A DNA stretch of 13,190 nt from CAZDAM01 sp964503595 (GCA_964503595.1 CAZDAM010000095.1:1-13190), one strand, 5' to 3'; positions 1 through 6,758 are shown, numbered from the stretch's first letter. The notes: generated by a model not told the origin, from the sequence alone. Program-made: numbers and translations.

Positions 1-53
1 CTGGGAAAACGCTGGGGCCCCGCCCTTCAGACCCAAAGCCGTTATCGATTTGA
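1..53 (+). other. Unresolved 3' end of an upstream gene
   Basis: This stretch precedes the terminator and probably holds the last codons of an upstream plus-strand gene. Two frames give plausible ends. One stops with TGA at 51-53, immediately before the terminator stem, and ends in PKPLSI. The other stops with TGA at 62-64, inside the stem, and ends in AVIDLKTR. About 17 to 20 codons are too few to choose a frame or recognise a family. A third frame is open right through into the next gene, but the terminator between them makes that continuity look accidental. Confidence 0.25.
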
Positions 54-87
54 AAACCCGCTGAATGCATGCATCAGCGGGTTTTTT
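53..87 (+). terminator. Intrinsic terminator
   Basis: A perfect 12-bp stem, AAAACCCGCTGA at 53-64 paired with TCAGCGGGTTTT at 74-85, encloses a 9-base loop (ATGCATGCA). The right arm runs into T82-T87. The A-run at the left arm gives a T-run on the other strand too, so it could stop transcription both ways. It separates the upstream gene from the DUF218 gene. Confidence 0.9.
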
Positions 88-92
88 CATGT

Positions 93-120
93 TTGCCAAC
101 TTCATAAAAATGTCTATCCT
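93..120 (+). promoter_or_regulatory. Candidate sigma70 promoter for the DUF218 gene
   Basis: TTGCCA at 93-98 matches the -35 consensus at five of six positions. TATCCT at 115-120 matches the -10 at four of six, with a 16-bp spacer. Transcription would start around 126-128, at or next to the GTG start codon at 127. The only other signal in this short gap is the preceding terminator, so a promoter here is expected. The assignment is by eye. Confidence 0.35.
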
Positions 121-126
121 GATTGG

Positions 127-777
127 GTGCTGAGATTTGCCTTCAAATCTTTTCTGATTTTTTTGCTCATCCTGATCTGGGCAGGGCTTTTTGTCATTGG
201 ACAGATTCGTTCCGTTTCCGAAGGCAGGGTTTTCTCCCCTGATCGGGTGCCCAAAGCCCGCTATGCCCTGCTTTTAGGGGCAGGAGTTCTTTCCGGGGGA
301 GCCCTCTCGGCGGTTTTAAGAGATCGGGCTGATACTGTTCTGGAATTGTACCGGAAGGGTTTTATTGAAAAAGTTCTGATCTCCGGAGACAATTCCAGTC
401 GTTACTATAATGAGGTGGTTCCAGTCCGCCAGTACCTGATGGAACGGGGAATTCCCGGGGAACATATTTTTCTGGATTATGCCGGATTTGATACTTACTC
501 AAGCCTGTACCGGGCCCGGGATATCTTCATCCTGTACGAATTCATCATTGTTACCCAGAAATTCCATTTGCCCAGGGCTCTTTATATTGCTCATTCTCTT
601 GGTCTTTCCGTGCATGGGGCGATTGCCGATAAACGCCCTTATACCAAGGCTTCCTGGTATGAAGTCCGGGAGTTTTTTGCCTGTGTCAAAGCCATCTATG
701 AAACCCTGACTCATGCCCGTCCGCGTTTTCTGGGCAAGGTCATCAATCTGCAAAGAGATGGTCGGGAATGGCCCTGA
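127..777 (+). CDS. SanA/YdcF-like DUF218 membrane protein
   Basis: A 216-residue protein of the DUF218 family, close in plan to E. coli SanA, an inner-membrane protein linked to envelope barrier function and vancomycin sensitivity at high temperature. One hydrophobic segment (about residues 5-26) should anchor it, with the domain outside the inner membrane. Family motifs are in order: LLLGAGV (48-54), R65 in the LRDRAD stretch, SGDN (86-89), YNE (94-96), DYAGFDTY (117-124) and TQKFHLPRAL (143-152). The last matches SanA's ITQRFHCERAL. The biochemical activity of the family is not settled. The start is GTG, because no in-frame ATG lies nearby and the membrane segment begins just after it. No Shine-Dalgarno sequence is visible. 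The gene stands alone between a terminator and a tRNA gene. Confidence 0.88.
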   Translation: MLRFAFKSFLIFLLILIWAGLFVIGQIRSVSEGRVFSPDRVPKARYALLLGAGVLSGGALSAVLRDRADTVLELYRKGFIEKVLISGDNSSRYYNEVVPVRQYLMERGIPGEHIFLDYAGFDTYSSLYRARDIFILYEFIIVTQKFHLPRALYIAHSLGLSVHGAIADKRPYTKASWYEVREFFACVKAIYETLTHARPRFLGKVINLQRDGREWP

Positions 778-787
778 AGGTTCCCTC

Positions 788-816
788 TTGCCTGAATTCA
801 GCCTCTGGATTAGGAT
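788..816 (+). promoter_or_regulatory. Candidate promoter of the tRNA-Pro gene
   Basis: TTGCCT (788-793) and TAGGAT (811-816) are separated by exactly 17 bp, and each matches the sigma70 consensus at four of six positions. Initiation would fall near 823, leaving a 5' leader of only one or two bases before the mature tRNA. The position is convincing, the boxes only moderate. Confidence 0.4.
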
Positions 817-824
817 ATTTTCAT

Positions 825-898
825 CGGGTTGTAGCGCAGTCTGGTAGCGTACACGGTTCGGGACCGTGGGGTCGCTGGTTCGAATCCAGTCAACCCGA
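825..898 (+). tRNA. tRNA-Pro(CGG)
   Basis: A complete 74-base cloverleaf. The acceptor stem CGGGTTG (825-831) pairs with CAACCCG (891-897), and A898 is the discriminator. The anticodon arm is CACGG / loop TTCGGGA / CCGTG, giving anticodon CGG at 859-861, which reads CCG proline codons, with G at position 37 as usual for tRNA-Pro. The T arm carries the GGTTCGAATCC signature. The next bases are CTT, so the CCA end is not encoded and must be added by nucleotidyltransferase. The gene stands alone. No T-rich terminator follows, only a hairpin inside the adjoining relic. Confidence 0.97.
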
Positions 899-900
899 CT

Positions 901-1113
901 TTGCTTAAAGCCCTGAAGCCCCTTATTCAAGGGGTTCCGCGGGCCCCCATAGCAGGAATCACCGGAGATATGTCCTCGTTTGCTCTGGATGCAGCCAAGG
1001 AGTGCGGCATGCAGGAGATCCTGCATAAGCCTTTCGACGGGAAGGATGAAAGGATGTGCTTGTCCGTCTTCAGGGCCGAAGTACAGAGTCCGATTCCGGT
1101 ACGCAGCTTGTAG
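901..1113 (+). pseudogene. Response-regulator receiver-domain fragment
   Basis: Reading from 901 in one frame gives about 70 residues whose first 50 look like the C-terminal half of a CheY-type receiver domain. PIAGITGDMS (residues 16-25) fits the fourth beta strand with its conserved Thr. The following A-A-K-E-C-G-M-Q-E-I-L-H-K-P-F fits the alpha4-beta5 region with the conserved Lys of the KPF motif (residues 43-45). The half carrying the phospho-accepting Asp is absent, and the sequence begins three bases after the tRNA. After KPF the reading soon loses resemblance (VFRAEVQSPIPVRSL), so the 3' end may be frame-shifted or fused. The only possible start is TTG, with no ribosome site. I read this as the remnant of a response regulator or hybrid kinase. 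It is probably not expressed. Confidence 0.65.
915..937 (+). other. Hairpin 17 bases after the tRNA
   Basis: GAA-g-CCCCTT (915-924) pairs with AAGGGGTTC (929-937) around an ATTC loop, a 9-bp stem with one bulged G at 918. It is the first strong hairpin after the tRNA but has no T-run, so it is not a standard intrinsic terminator. It could still mark or protect the 3' end of the tRNA precursor. Confidence 0.35.
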
Positions 1114-1144
1114 ATTGCAATCTCGATATGACACTCTTGCGATC

Positions 1145-3166
1145 ATGCGTATTTTGCTCCTGTTCTTTTTCCTTTGCAGGCCTTGGGCGGAATCCATGGT
1201 TTCTCTGACTTATACGACAGCGGCTCTACTGACAGACCGCGACGCTGTTCAGCCGGGAGACAGCCTGAATCTCATGCTCAGGCTGAAGCACAGGAAAGGC
1301 TGGCACAGCTACTGGCTCAATCCGGGTGATTCTGGAATGCCGGTTCAGTTTAGTTTTGAGGAGCAAAAGGGACTGAGCTTTGGTGAGGCCAGGTTTCCGG
1401 TTCCGGAACGTATCCCCACGGGTCCCCTGGTGAGTTTTGGATATTCCGATGAAGTCCGGTTTCTGATCCCCCTTAGACTTGCCAAAGACTTTCAGGGAGA
1501 AAACCTCAGGATTGCGGGGCGTTTTGACTGGCTGGTCTGTGAGGAAATCTGTGTCCCGGAGTCAGCTGAGCTGGAGTTGAATCTTCCTCTTGGAGATTCT
1601 TCCCAGTTGGTCCATCGAGAAGAATTTTCTCTGACTGAATCCCGTCTGCCAGAGAAGGAAGGTTTCGAATCCGGCTTTTTCGTACGGGATGCAAAACTTT
1701 GGATCAGGCTCCCTTCCAGTTCTTTGAAATCAGAAGCCCAGTTTTTCTTTCCATTAGATGAAATGCTCCTTCCAGCAGCAGCTCCTCAGGAATATAAAAC
1801 GATTGGGGAGCAGGGTTTTCTGGTGGTGGATCTGATGAGTGAGCCGGGAGAGGAGATCGAAGGTCTGCTGAAAACCGGCCAGCATCAGGGAATGGAGCTG
1901 AAGCTGGTCCGAGAGGCCCCTGCTCTGGAAGCCCGTTCCCCTTCAGCCGAACCCTCCATGGACTTTACCCTTGCTCTTCTCTTTGCCTTTCTGGGGGGAC
2001 TTCTGCTCAACCTGATGCCCTGCGTTTTGCCTGTGCTTTCGCTAAAGGCTCTGGCTCTGGCCCAGGCTTCGATGAAAGAAGAAAAGGAAGTCCGGCAGGA
2101 AAGCCTGTTTTATGGATTGGGCATCCTGTCCAGTTTTGCCATTTTTGCTCTGGCCCTGGTTTTTCTTCGGGAACAGGGGGAGTCAGCGGGATGGGGTTTT
2201 CAGCTGCAATCCCCGGCCTTTGTGGCCTTTATGGCACTTCTGATGATTCTGATTGGTCTTAATCTGGCAGGCTTTTTTGAGCTTCCCATGCTCTTTGGTT
2301 CAGCTATGGTGAAGGCGGGACGTCTTCAGGGTGCAATGGAGCCTTTTGCAACCGGGGTTCTGGCTGCCTTTGTGGCTACTCCCTGTACTGGTCCTTTCAT
2401 GGCCGGGGCGATTGGCTGGGCTCTGACCCGTCCGGCTCTGGAAGTTTTGGGAGTCTTCTTCAGCTTGGGACTTGGTCTGGCATCACCCTATCTGGTTTTA
2501 GGTTTTTTTCCGGCATCCCGAAGATTTCTACCCCGCCCGGGAGCCTGGATGGAGACCTTCCGCCAGTTTCTGGCCTGGCCGATGTTTGCCGCGGGGCTTT
2601 GGCTGATCTGGGTTTATAATCAGCAGCAGGGGGCGGATGCCTCTCTTCTTCTGAGCCTTCTGATTCTTTTGTCCATGTTCTTCCTGTGGCTCTGGAAGCT
2701 TGCTTTGAAACACGGCAGAATCTGGGGTCGGGTTCTTCTGCTTCTGGGTGCTTTCACCGTCGTTCCCGGGATATTCTGGATTTCGACTCCTCACGCTGAA
2801 AAATCCTCTGACTTCAACTGGGCAGGGTTTGATCAGGGCCGCATTGCTGAGGAGTTGGCTCAGGGGCGTACGGTTTTTGTGGATGCAACTGCTGACTGGT
2901 GCATTACCTGTAAAATCAATGAAAAACTGGTGCTTTCCCAGCCGGAAGTAGAAAACCACATGAGGACAAATCAGGTGATTCCCATGGTGGCGGACTGGAC
3001 CCTTCAGGATGAAACGATCCGTCAGTGGCTGGGCTCCTTTGGCCGGCAGGGAGTTCCTTTATATGTTGTATATCGCCCGGGGCAGGAACCGGTAGTTCTG
3101 CCTCAGATACTGACTACTTCGCTGGTCATAGATGCCCTTGAGGGCAAAAATCGAATGGAGGAATGA
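1145..3166 (+). CDS. DsbD/ScsB-family transmembrane thiol:disulfide reductase
   Basis: A 673-residue inner-membrane protein that should carry electrons from cytoplasmic thioredoxin to periplasmic proteins. A signal peptide (about 1-17) leads into a periplasmic N-terminal domain of DsbD type, with HSYWLNPGDSG (54-64) and the cysteine pair C132/C136 in WLVCEEIC. A multi-span membrane core follows (about 273-545). It has the paired motifs LLLNLMPCVLPVLSLK (C293) and ATPCTGPFM (C414), the two membrane cysteines of this family. A C-terminal thioredoxin-like domain has WCITCK (C586/C589) and a later cis-Pro in GVPLY (636-640). The ATG at 1145 is chosen because it starts the signal peptide; no good Shine-Dalgarno precedes it. 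An upstream in-frame ATG at 980 would run through the receiver relic. The stop overlaps the next gene (TGATG), so the two are co-translated. The long N-terminal domain is closer to ScsB than to classical E. coli DsbD. Confidence 0.93.
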   Translation: MRILLLFFFLCRPWAESMVSLTYTTAALLTDRDAVQPGDSLNLMLRLKHRKGWHSYWLNPGDSGMPVQFSFEEQKGLSFGEARFPVPERIPTGPLVSFGYSDEVRFLIPLRLAKDFQGENLRIAGRFDWLVCEEICVPESAELELNLPLGDSSQLVHREEFSLTESRLPEKEGFESGFFVRDAKLWIRLPSSSLKSEAQFFFPLDEMLLPAAAPQEYKTIGEQGFLVVDLMSEPGEEIEGLLKTGQHQGMELKLVREAPALEARSPSAEPSMDFTLALLFAFLGGLLLNLMPCVLPVLSLKALALAQASMKEEKEVRQESLFYGLGILSSFAIFALALVFLREQGESAGWGFQLQSPAFVAFMALLMILIGLNLAGFFELPMLFGSAMVKAGRLQGAMEPFATGVLAAFVATPCTGPFMAGAIGWALTRPALEVLGVFFSLGLGLASPYLVLGFFPASRRFLPRPGAWMETFRQFLAWPMFAAGLWLIWVYNQQQGADASLLLSLLILLSMFFLWLWKLALKHGRIWGRVLLLLGAFTVVPGIFWISTPHAEKSSDFNWAGFDQGRIAEELAQGRTVFVDATADWCITCKINEKLVLSQPEVENHMRTNQVIPMVADWTLQDETIRQWLGSFGRQGVPLYVVYRPGQEPVVLPQILTTSLVIDALEGKNRMEE

Positions 3167-3795
3167 TGAGAAACGGTTTGAAGTTCTTCAGTCTTTTGGG
3201 GGTTCTGGCTGCTTTGGGGCTGGGGTTGAGTGGATATAGCAAAGCAATGCTCAAATCTCCTGAAATCAATGCAATGGCTCCTGATTTTACAGGTACGGAT
3301 AGCTATGGAAAACAGCATAAGCTGAGTGATTTTCTTGGAAAGACTGTTGTTTTGGAATGGAAAAATCATCAATGTCCTTTTGTTGTGAAGCATTATGATT
3401 CAGGCAATATGCAGGCACTTCAGAAAGAAGCTACAGATGATGGCGTGATCTGGCTCTCGGTGATTTCAAGCACTCTTGGCAAGCAGGGCTATGTAAGCAT
3501 GAACGAAGCCAATCAGATTGCCCAGGCGGAAGGCTCCCACGCTACAGCCATTCTTCAGGATGTCACTGGGGAAATCGGTCGTCTCTATGGGGCCCGCACA
3601 ACCCCTCATATGTTTGTGATTGATAAAGAGGGTAAACTGGTTTATGACGGAGCGATTGACTCGATTCGCTCGGCGAATCAGGCGGATATTGCCGAAGCCA
3701 CCAACTATGTCCGGGCAGCCCTGAAGGATTTGAAAGCCGGAGAAGCCGTTAAGACTCAGAAGACGACTCCTTACGGATGTAGCGTCAAGTACTGA
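3166..3795 (+). CDS. Exported thioredoxin-fold redoxin (peroxiredoxin-like)
   Basis: A 209-residue secreted or membrane-tethered protein of the AhpC/TSA-redoxin superfamily. Residues 5-24 are a hydrophobic signal segment. APDF (38-41), VVLEWKNHQCPFVVKHY (61-77, C70 as likely active thiol) and TTPHMFVIDKEG in the C-terminal half, with its cis-Pro, define the fold. The chain ends in YGCSVKY, and C205 in this tail may be a resolving cysteine. The partner is probably the DsbD/ScsB protein encoded just upstream. In Caulobacter a ScsB protein is known to reduce an envelope peroxiredoxin, and this pairing looks equivalent. Two ATGs adjoin: GGAGG at 3157-3161 is too near the one at 3163 and better spaced for 3166, so I take 3166. 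The 3' end overlaps the opposing YcjF gene by 11 bp. Peroxidase activity is inferred, and a general thiol reductase role is possible. Confidence 0.88.
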   Translation: MRNGLKFFSLLGVLAALGLGLSGYSKAMLKSPEINAMAPDFTGTDSYGKQHKLSDFLGKTVVLEWKNHQCPFVVKHYDSGNMQALQKEATDDGVIWLSVISSTLGKQGYVSMNEANQIAQAEGSHATAILQDVTGEIGRLYGARTTPHMFVIDKEGKLVYDGAIDSIRSANQADIAEATNYVRAALKDLKAGEAVKTQKTTPYGCSVKY

Positions 3796-4741
3796 GTCCC
3801 CTGCCCTGAACCTCCTGTTTCAGGGCATCCAGGGCCAGCTTCCTGAGATAGCCCTCATGGGGTTCAGGGGCTGGCCTTAGTTGTTCTGCTGCCCTGATTC
3901 CCAGGCGGATCAGTAAGAATCCGGCAAAAGCTCCCTGGCCGAGGCGCTGGGAAATCCGGGTCAGTATCCCTCCCCCCAGCATTTCATCCAGGGAATCTGA
4001 GGCAAGATCCGAGGCTCCGGTATAAATCAGGCTTTGAAAGCTTGAAATAAAGAGCCTGAGAGACAGGGTTCGGCTGGGCCTGAGTCCGTACAGCAGGCAG
4101 AGTTCTGTCATGGTTCGGATACCCAGGCGCATGAAGATGATGGCTTCCAGAAGAAACCAGGGACTAAGGGCGGTTTGGAGCATGAGCTGAAGTCCGGACT
4201 GGCTCAGGATCTGCATGGCTTTCTGATCGACGGGCTTTAACCACTCCCGCTGAGAAAGTTCGATCAGATCAGAACCGGTCATATAGGGAGTACGCATGGC
4301 ATTCAGTGTACTCAGGCCGGATTCCGGAAGATGAAGGGAAGCCTTGTGAATCCACTCAAGAGCCGTATCCTGACTGGAGTCTGCCATGGCTTTCTGGGCC
4401 AGCTCTCTTAAGCCTTCCCCGGATTTCAGGGAGCGGAAAGTTCTTCGGAACTGATAAAGGGTCTGAAGCAGCTGAAGAAATCCACAGAGAAGGGCGAGAA
4501 GAAAAAACGTGTGATCCAGTCTCTGCCAGTCAAAACGGGCGATTTCTTCTGTGAGTGAAGTAAAAAAAGCCAGAATCAGGCAGATCAGGCCAAGCCAGAT
4601 CCAGTAGGGTCGGGAAGTTTTAAGCTGAGGGGAAGCGGGGTTCCTTTCCATGGGAGGAGGGGGAGAAGCTTTGGGTGCCTGTTCGATCTGGTTTTTCAGA
4701 TCCTGCCATTCTTCGGCACTGATCTCACGGCGGATTTTCAT
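3785..4741 (-). CDS. YcjF-like (UPF0283/DUF697) membrane protein
   Basis: A 318-residue protein resembling YcjF (UPF0283), always found beside YcjX in enterobacteria, where the pair sits in the phage-shock regulon. A charged N-terminus and a proline-rich linker (24-33) lead to two membrane spans (about 46-63 and 79-95). A long, mostly helical region follows, with the DUF697-like stretch MRLGIRTMTELCLLYGLRP and a glycine-rich C-terminal segment (GQGAFAGFLLIRLGIRAAE). The molecular role is unknown. I choose the ATG at 4741 because it overlaps the YcjX stop as ATGA and has GAAGGGG at the right distance upstream. The frame is open further upstream, but that part lies inside the YcjX gene. No pspABC genes are present here. 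Family assignment rests on the YcjX neighbour as well as the sequence. Confidence 0.85.
   Translation of the reverse strand: MKIRREISAEEWQDLKNQIEQAPKASPPPPMERNPASPQLKTSRPYWIWLGLICLILAFFTSLTEEIARFDWQRLDHTFFLLALLCGFLQLLQTLYQFRRTFRSLKSGEGLRELAQKAMADSSQDTALEWIHKASLHLPESGLSTLNAMRTPYMTGSDLIELSQREWLKPVDQKAMQILSQSGLQLMLQTALSPWFLLEAIIFMRLGIRTMTELCLLYGLRPSRTLSLRLFISSFQSLIYTGASDLASDSLDEMLGGGILTRISQRLGQGAFAGFLLIRLGIRAAEQLRPAPEPHEGYLRKLALDALKQEVQGRGLST
3803..3826. other. Hairpin near the convergent gene ends
   Basis: GCCCTGAA (3803-3810) pairs perfectly with TTCAGGGC (3819-3826) around an 8-base loop. It lies just past the redoxin stop and inside the last codons of the opposing YcjF gene. No T-run follows on either strand, so it is at best a weak terminator or an mRNA 3'-end stabiliser. 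It is the only structure I see that could end the redox operon. Confidence 0.4.
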
Positions 4742-6111
4742 GCCGTATCCCCTTCCAGCAGAAAATTCAGAATCCTGTCCATATTGTAGTGAGGCATCAG
4801 GCGTGAATCCAGAATCGGGGGCTTGAGTGAAGGAAAGGAAAACCCCTCTCCTTTCTGGCGATTCTGTTCCATGAATGCCCATTCTTTGCCGGTAGGAAGG
4901 TGGGTAGGCACTTCTCCCGGATAGACCGCAACATAACCGCTTTCCCCTTTTGGCTGCCCGGCAATGAGTTCCAGCTTTTCACCTTCATGAATTTCACAAA
5001 GAATCCGGGAACTGATCAGGGCAGAGACGGCTTCTACCTTAAAGCGGGTCTGGCTGGAAAAAAGCCCCGGGCGCATATCTTCCAGGATTTCTTCGGTAAG
5101 CGCCTTCAGGGCGGGGATCTGGTGGGGCCCGACATGATCGGCCTTGGTCGCAGCAAACAGGACTTTCTCAATGCGGTGGGAAAAGAGATTCCACCATCCT
5201 TTTCCATAGCGGTAATGACGCAGAATGGTCTTGAGGGCTTCCTGCATGTCGGTGAAGGTATCATGGCCTCCATTCAGGGCCTGAAGCACATCCAAAAGGA
5301 CGATCTGGGCATCCAGATCCTTCAGATAGTCACGGTAGAAAGGCCGGACAAGTTCTTTGACATAGCGGCGGTAATTCGCTTCAAATCTGCGATACAGAGA
5401 TTCGGGAAGCCGGCTTTGCAAGGGGTGCGGCAAAGGGGCGAACACGAGACGGGGATCCTCAGGGGAAAGGCTTCCGGGAAGGACCATGCGACCAGGCTGG
5501 ATGCATTGGAATCCATCATATTTCAGACTTTTCAGGGTTTCGGCAAACAGTTCGGCAAGAGACTTTGCTTCTGCTTTTTCCGGTTTCTCCAACAGATCAA
5601 AAAAACTGGCCGCGCGGTGGCGGCGCAGAGGCTCTTCCAGAAGCTGGAGCATGTGATGAGACCATTTCGGGAATTCCTGATCCATCAGTGGTAAGTCCAG
5701 AAGCCATTCTCCGGGATAATCCACGACTTCCAGATGAATCCGGCGCTTTCCCAGAAATCGCTTGATTCTCGAAGCAGAGTGAAACAGCAGGGTGAGGCGA
5801 AAAAAGCTGATATCAGAAGTGGATTCCGGCCATTCCGGCTGATCGCTTAAAAGGCTTCGAGCAAAGCGTTCGTAGCGAAACGGGGGCAGGGCGGGGTGAG
5901 ATCGATCCGAAAGCGAGATTTCGACCAGGCGGTTCTGACTTGCGATCTGAAAGAAGGGAAGTTGAGTCCGACTTAGCAGAATCTCAGCATTTTTCTGAGT
6001 GCCACTGTCCTTGAGAAGCTGGTGAATCAGAGAAGTGAGAAAAACGGTTTTACCGCTACCCGAAAGCCCGGTAACCCCAAGCCGAATCGTTTTGTCAGGC
6101 CAGATTCCCAT
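4738..6111 (-). CDS. YcjX-like (DUF463) P-loop nucleotide-binding protein
   Basis: A 457-residue cytoplasmic protein of the YcjX/DUF463 family, close to the 465 residues of E. coli YcjX. The Walker A motif GLSGSGKT is at 15-22. LEVVDYPGEW (127-136) is the switch/Walker B region with DxPG. ATKAD (321-325) is a G4-like base-recognition motif, which favours a GTPase-like core. The protein sits in the same operon as YcjF, overlapping its start by 4 bp, and the two are presumed to act together at the membrane in response to envelope stress. The precise function is unsettled. The ATG at 6111 lies 14 residues before the P-loop, as expected for the family. Its Shine-Dalgarno is poor. I found no convincing -10/-35 pair between 6112 and 6169. 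Confidence 0.92.
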   Translation of the reverse strand: MGIWPDKTIRLGVTGLSGSGKTVFLTSLIHQLLKDSGTQKNAEILLSRTQLPFFQIASQNRLVEISLSDRSHPALPPFRYERFARSLLSDQPEWPESTSDISFFRLTLLFHSASRIKRFLGKRRIHLEVVDYPGEWLLDLPLMDQEFPKWSHHMLQLLEEPLRRHRAASFFDLLEKPEKAEAKSLAELFAETLKSLKYDGFQCIQPGRMVLPGSLSPEDPRLVFAPLPHPLQSRLPESLYRRFEANYRRYVKELVRPFYRDYLKDLDAQIVLLDVLQALNGGHDTFTDMQEALKTILRHYRYGKGWWNLFSHRIEKVLFAATKADHVGPHQIPALKALTEEILEDMRPGLFSSQTRFKVEAVSALISSRILCEIHEGEKLELIAGQPKGESGYVAVYPGEVPTHLPTGKEWAFMEQNRQKGEGFSFPSLKPPILDSRLMPHYNMDRILNFLLEGDTA

Positions 6112-6169
6112 GCCGGTATTGTAGGGGCTGTGTCATAATTATGCGAATGAGAAATCCGTTAACCCCGGT

Positions 6170-6589
6170 TCATCTGGCAGGAATCAGACGGCTTTTTTCG
6201 GGGATGTCCTCGCGGACCCGAGCACTGAGTTTTCCTGCAGGAAGATTCATGAGCATCAGTTCGATGTCCTTTTGTACCAGAATTGTGCCCTCGGCGCTGG
6301 CCTGACTGTCCTTGGACTCATATTTGAATTTGTAGTCCAGCATACTGCCGGACTGGTTCTGCGTGATTCTGGCCATGACCTGAAGCTGAACTTTCTCGTC
6401 CTGGCTTTGCAGCTGGCAGCGCACTTCCCCGACAGTACGGCAATCCACCGGGATTTTCTGATTTTTCTCGTCCTGATATTCCAGATGAATCAGCCAGGAT
6501 TTTGCACCAGGAATATCCGAAGCGTCAGCGTTTGCCTGAAAAGCCAGGAAAGGCAGCAAAAAGGCCAGAAGATGAATTTTACGGTTCAT
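6170..6589 (-). CDS. Small exported protein, unknown family
   Basis: I do not recognise this 139-residue protein. It has a clear Sec signal peptide: basic MNRK, then a hydrophobic stretch (7-17), and a likely cleavage after ANA at 19-21. The mature part of about 118 residues has two cysteines (C50 and C58) that could form a disulfide in the periplasm. It contains alternating polar and hydrophobic segments typical of a small beta protein (QLQVMARITQNQSG, MLDYKFKYESK), ending in a basic stretch. No lipobox and no catalytic motif are visible. Expression signals are good: AAGGAG lies five bases before the ATG, with a near-consensus promoter upstream. It is transcribed towards ycjX, 58 bp apart, so read-through into the YcjX/YcjF genes is possible. 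Function cannot be assigned. Confidence 0.8.
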   Translation of the reverse strand: MNRKIHLLAFLLPFLAFQANADASDIPGAKSWLIHLEYQDEKNQKIPVDCRTVGEVRCQLQSQDEKVQLQVMARITQNQSGSMLDYKFKYESKDSQASAEGTILVQKDIELMLMNLPAGKLSARVREDIPEKSRLIPAR

Positions 6590-6615
6590 AGATGCTCCTT
6601 GTGTTGCTTCCTGCG

Positions 6616-6645
6616 AGTATAGGAAGAACCATTTTCGACCGTCAA
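6616..6645 (-). promoter_or_regulatory. Promoter of the small exported protein gene
   Basis: On the minus strand TTGACG (6645-6640) and TATACT (6621-6616) each match the sigma70 consensus at five of six positions, with an 18-bp spacer. Initiation near 6609 would give a 5' leader of about 20 bases containing the AAGGAG site. This is the best promoter in the window. A second TTGACT just upstream (on the minus strand) overlaps the -35 region. Confidence 0.65.
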
Positions 6646-6690
6646 TATAGTCAATTTGTTGCTTCCGGTCCGGCTTTGTATCCCAAGAAC

Positions 6691-6719
6691 TTGACGGACT
6701 TACATAGGAACAGAATACT
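6691..6719 (+). promoter_or_regulatory. Promoter of the lipoprotein gene
   Basis: TTGACG (6691-6696) matches the -35 at five of six positions. AATACT (6714-6719) matches the -10 at four of six, with a 17-bp spacer. Initiation near 6726 gives a leader of about 33 bases to the TTG start. It diverges from the minus-strand promoter some 45 bp away. Confidence 0.5.
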
Positions 6720-6758
6720 GGATCAGTTAAATCTGTTTAAACCATCAGGGAGAATCTT

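Noticed and set aside
1..126. An upstream in-frame extension of the DUF218 protein, since its frame is open from base 1.
   Set aside because: A strong intrinsic terminator at 53-87 lies inside the extension, no ATG or ribosome site occurs in it, and the family's N-terminal membrane segment begins right after the GTG at 127.
980..1144. A longer N-terminus for the DsbD/ScsB protein starting at the ATG at 980.
   Set aside because: It would read through the receiver relic in another frame and place a Cys- and Arg-rich stretch ahead of an evident signal peptide that begins at 1145.
825..3800. A present-day genomic island inserted at tRNA-Pro.
   Set aside because: No integrase, no direct repeat of the tRNA 3' end and no compositional break were seen. 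The genes downstream look like core envelope functions.
3785..4882. A 365-residue YcjF with a start at 4882.
   Set aside because: The extra 47 residues lie wholly within the YcjX coding region and lack family character. The ATG at 4741 has both the ATGA overlap and a good ribosome site.
4900..5694. A 264-residue plus-strand open frame opposite the YcjX gene.
   Set aside because: It is the antisense of a well-supported P-loop gene, has no recognisable motif or ribosome site, and its length is explained by the codon use of the opposing gene.
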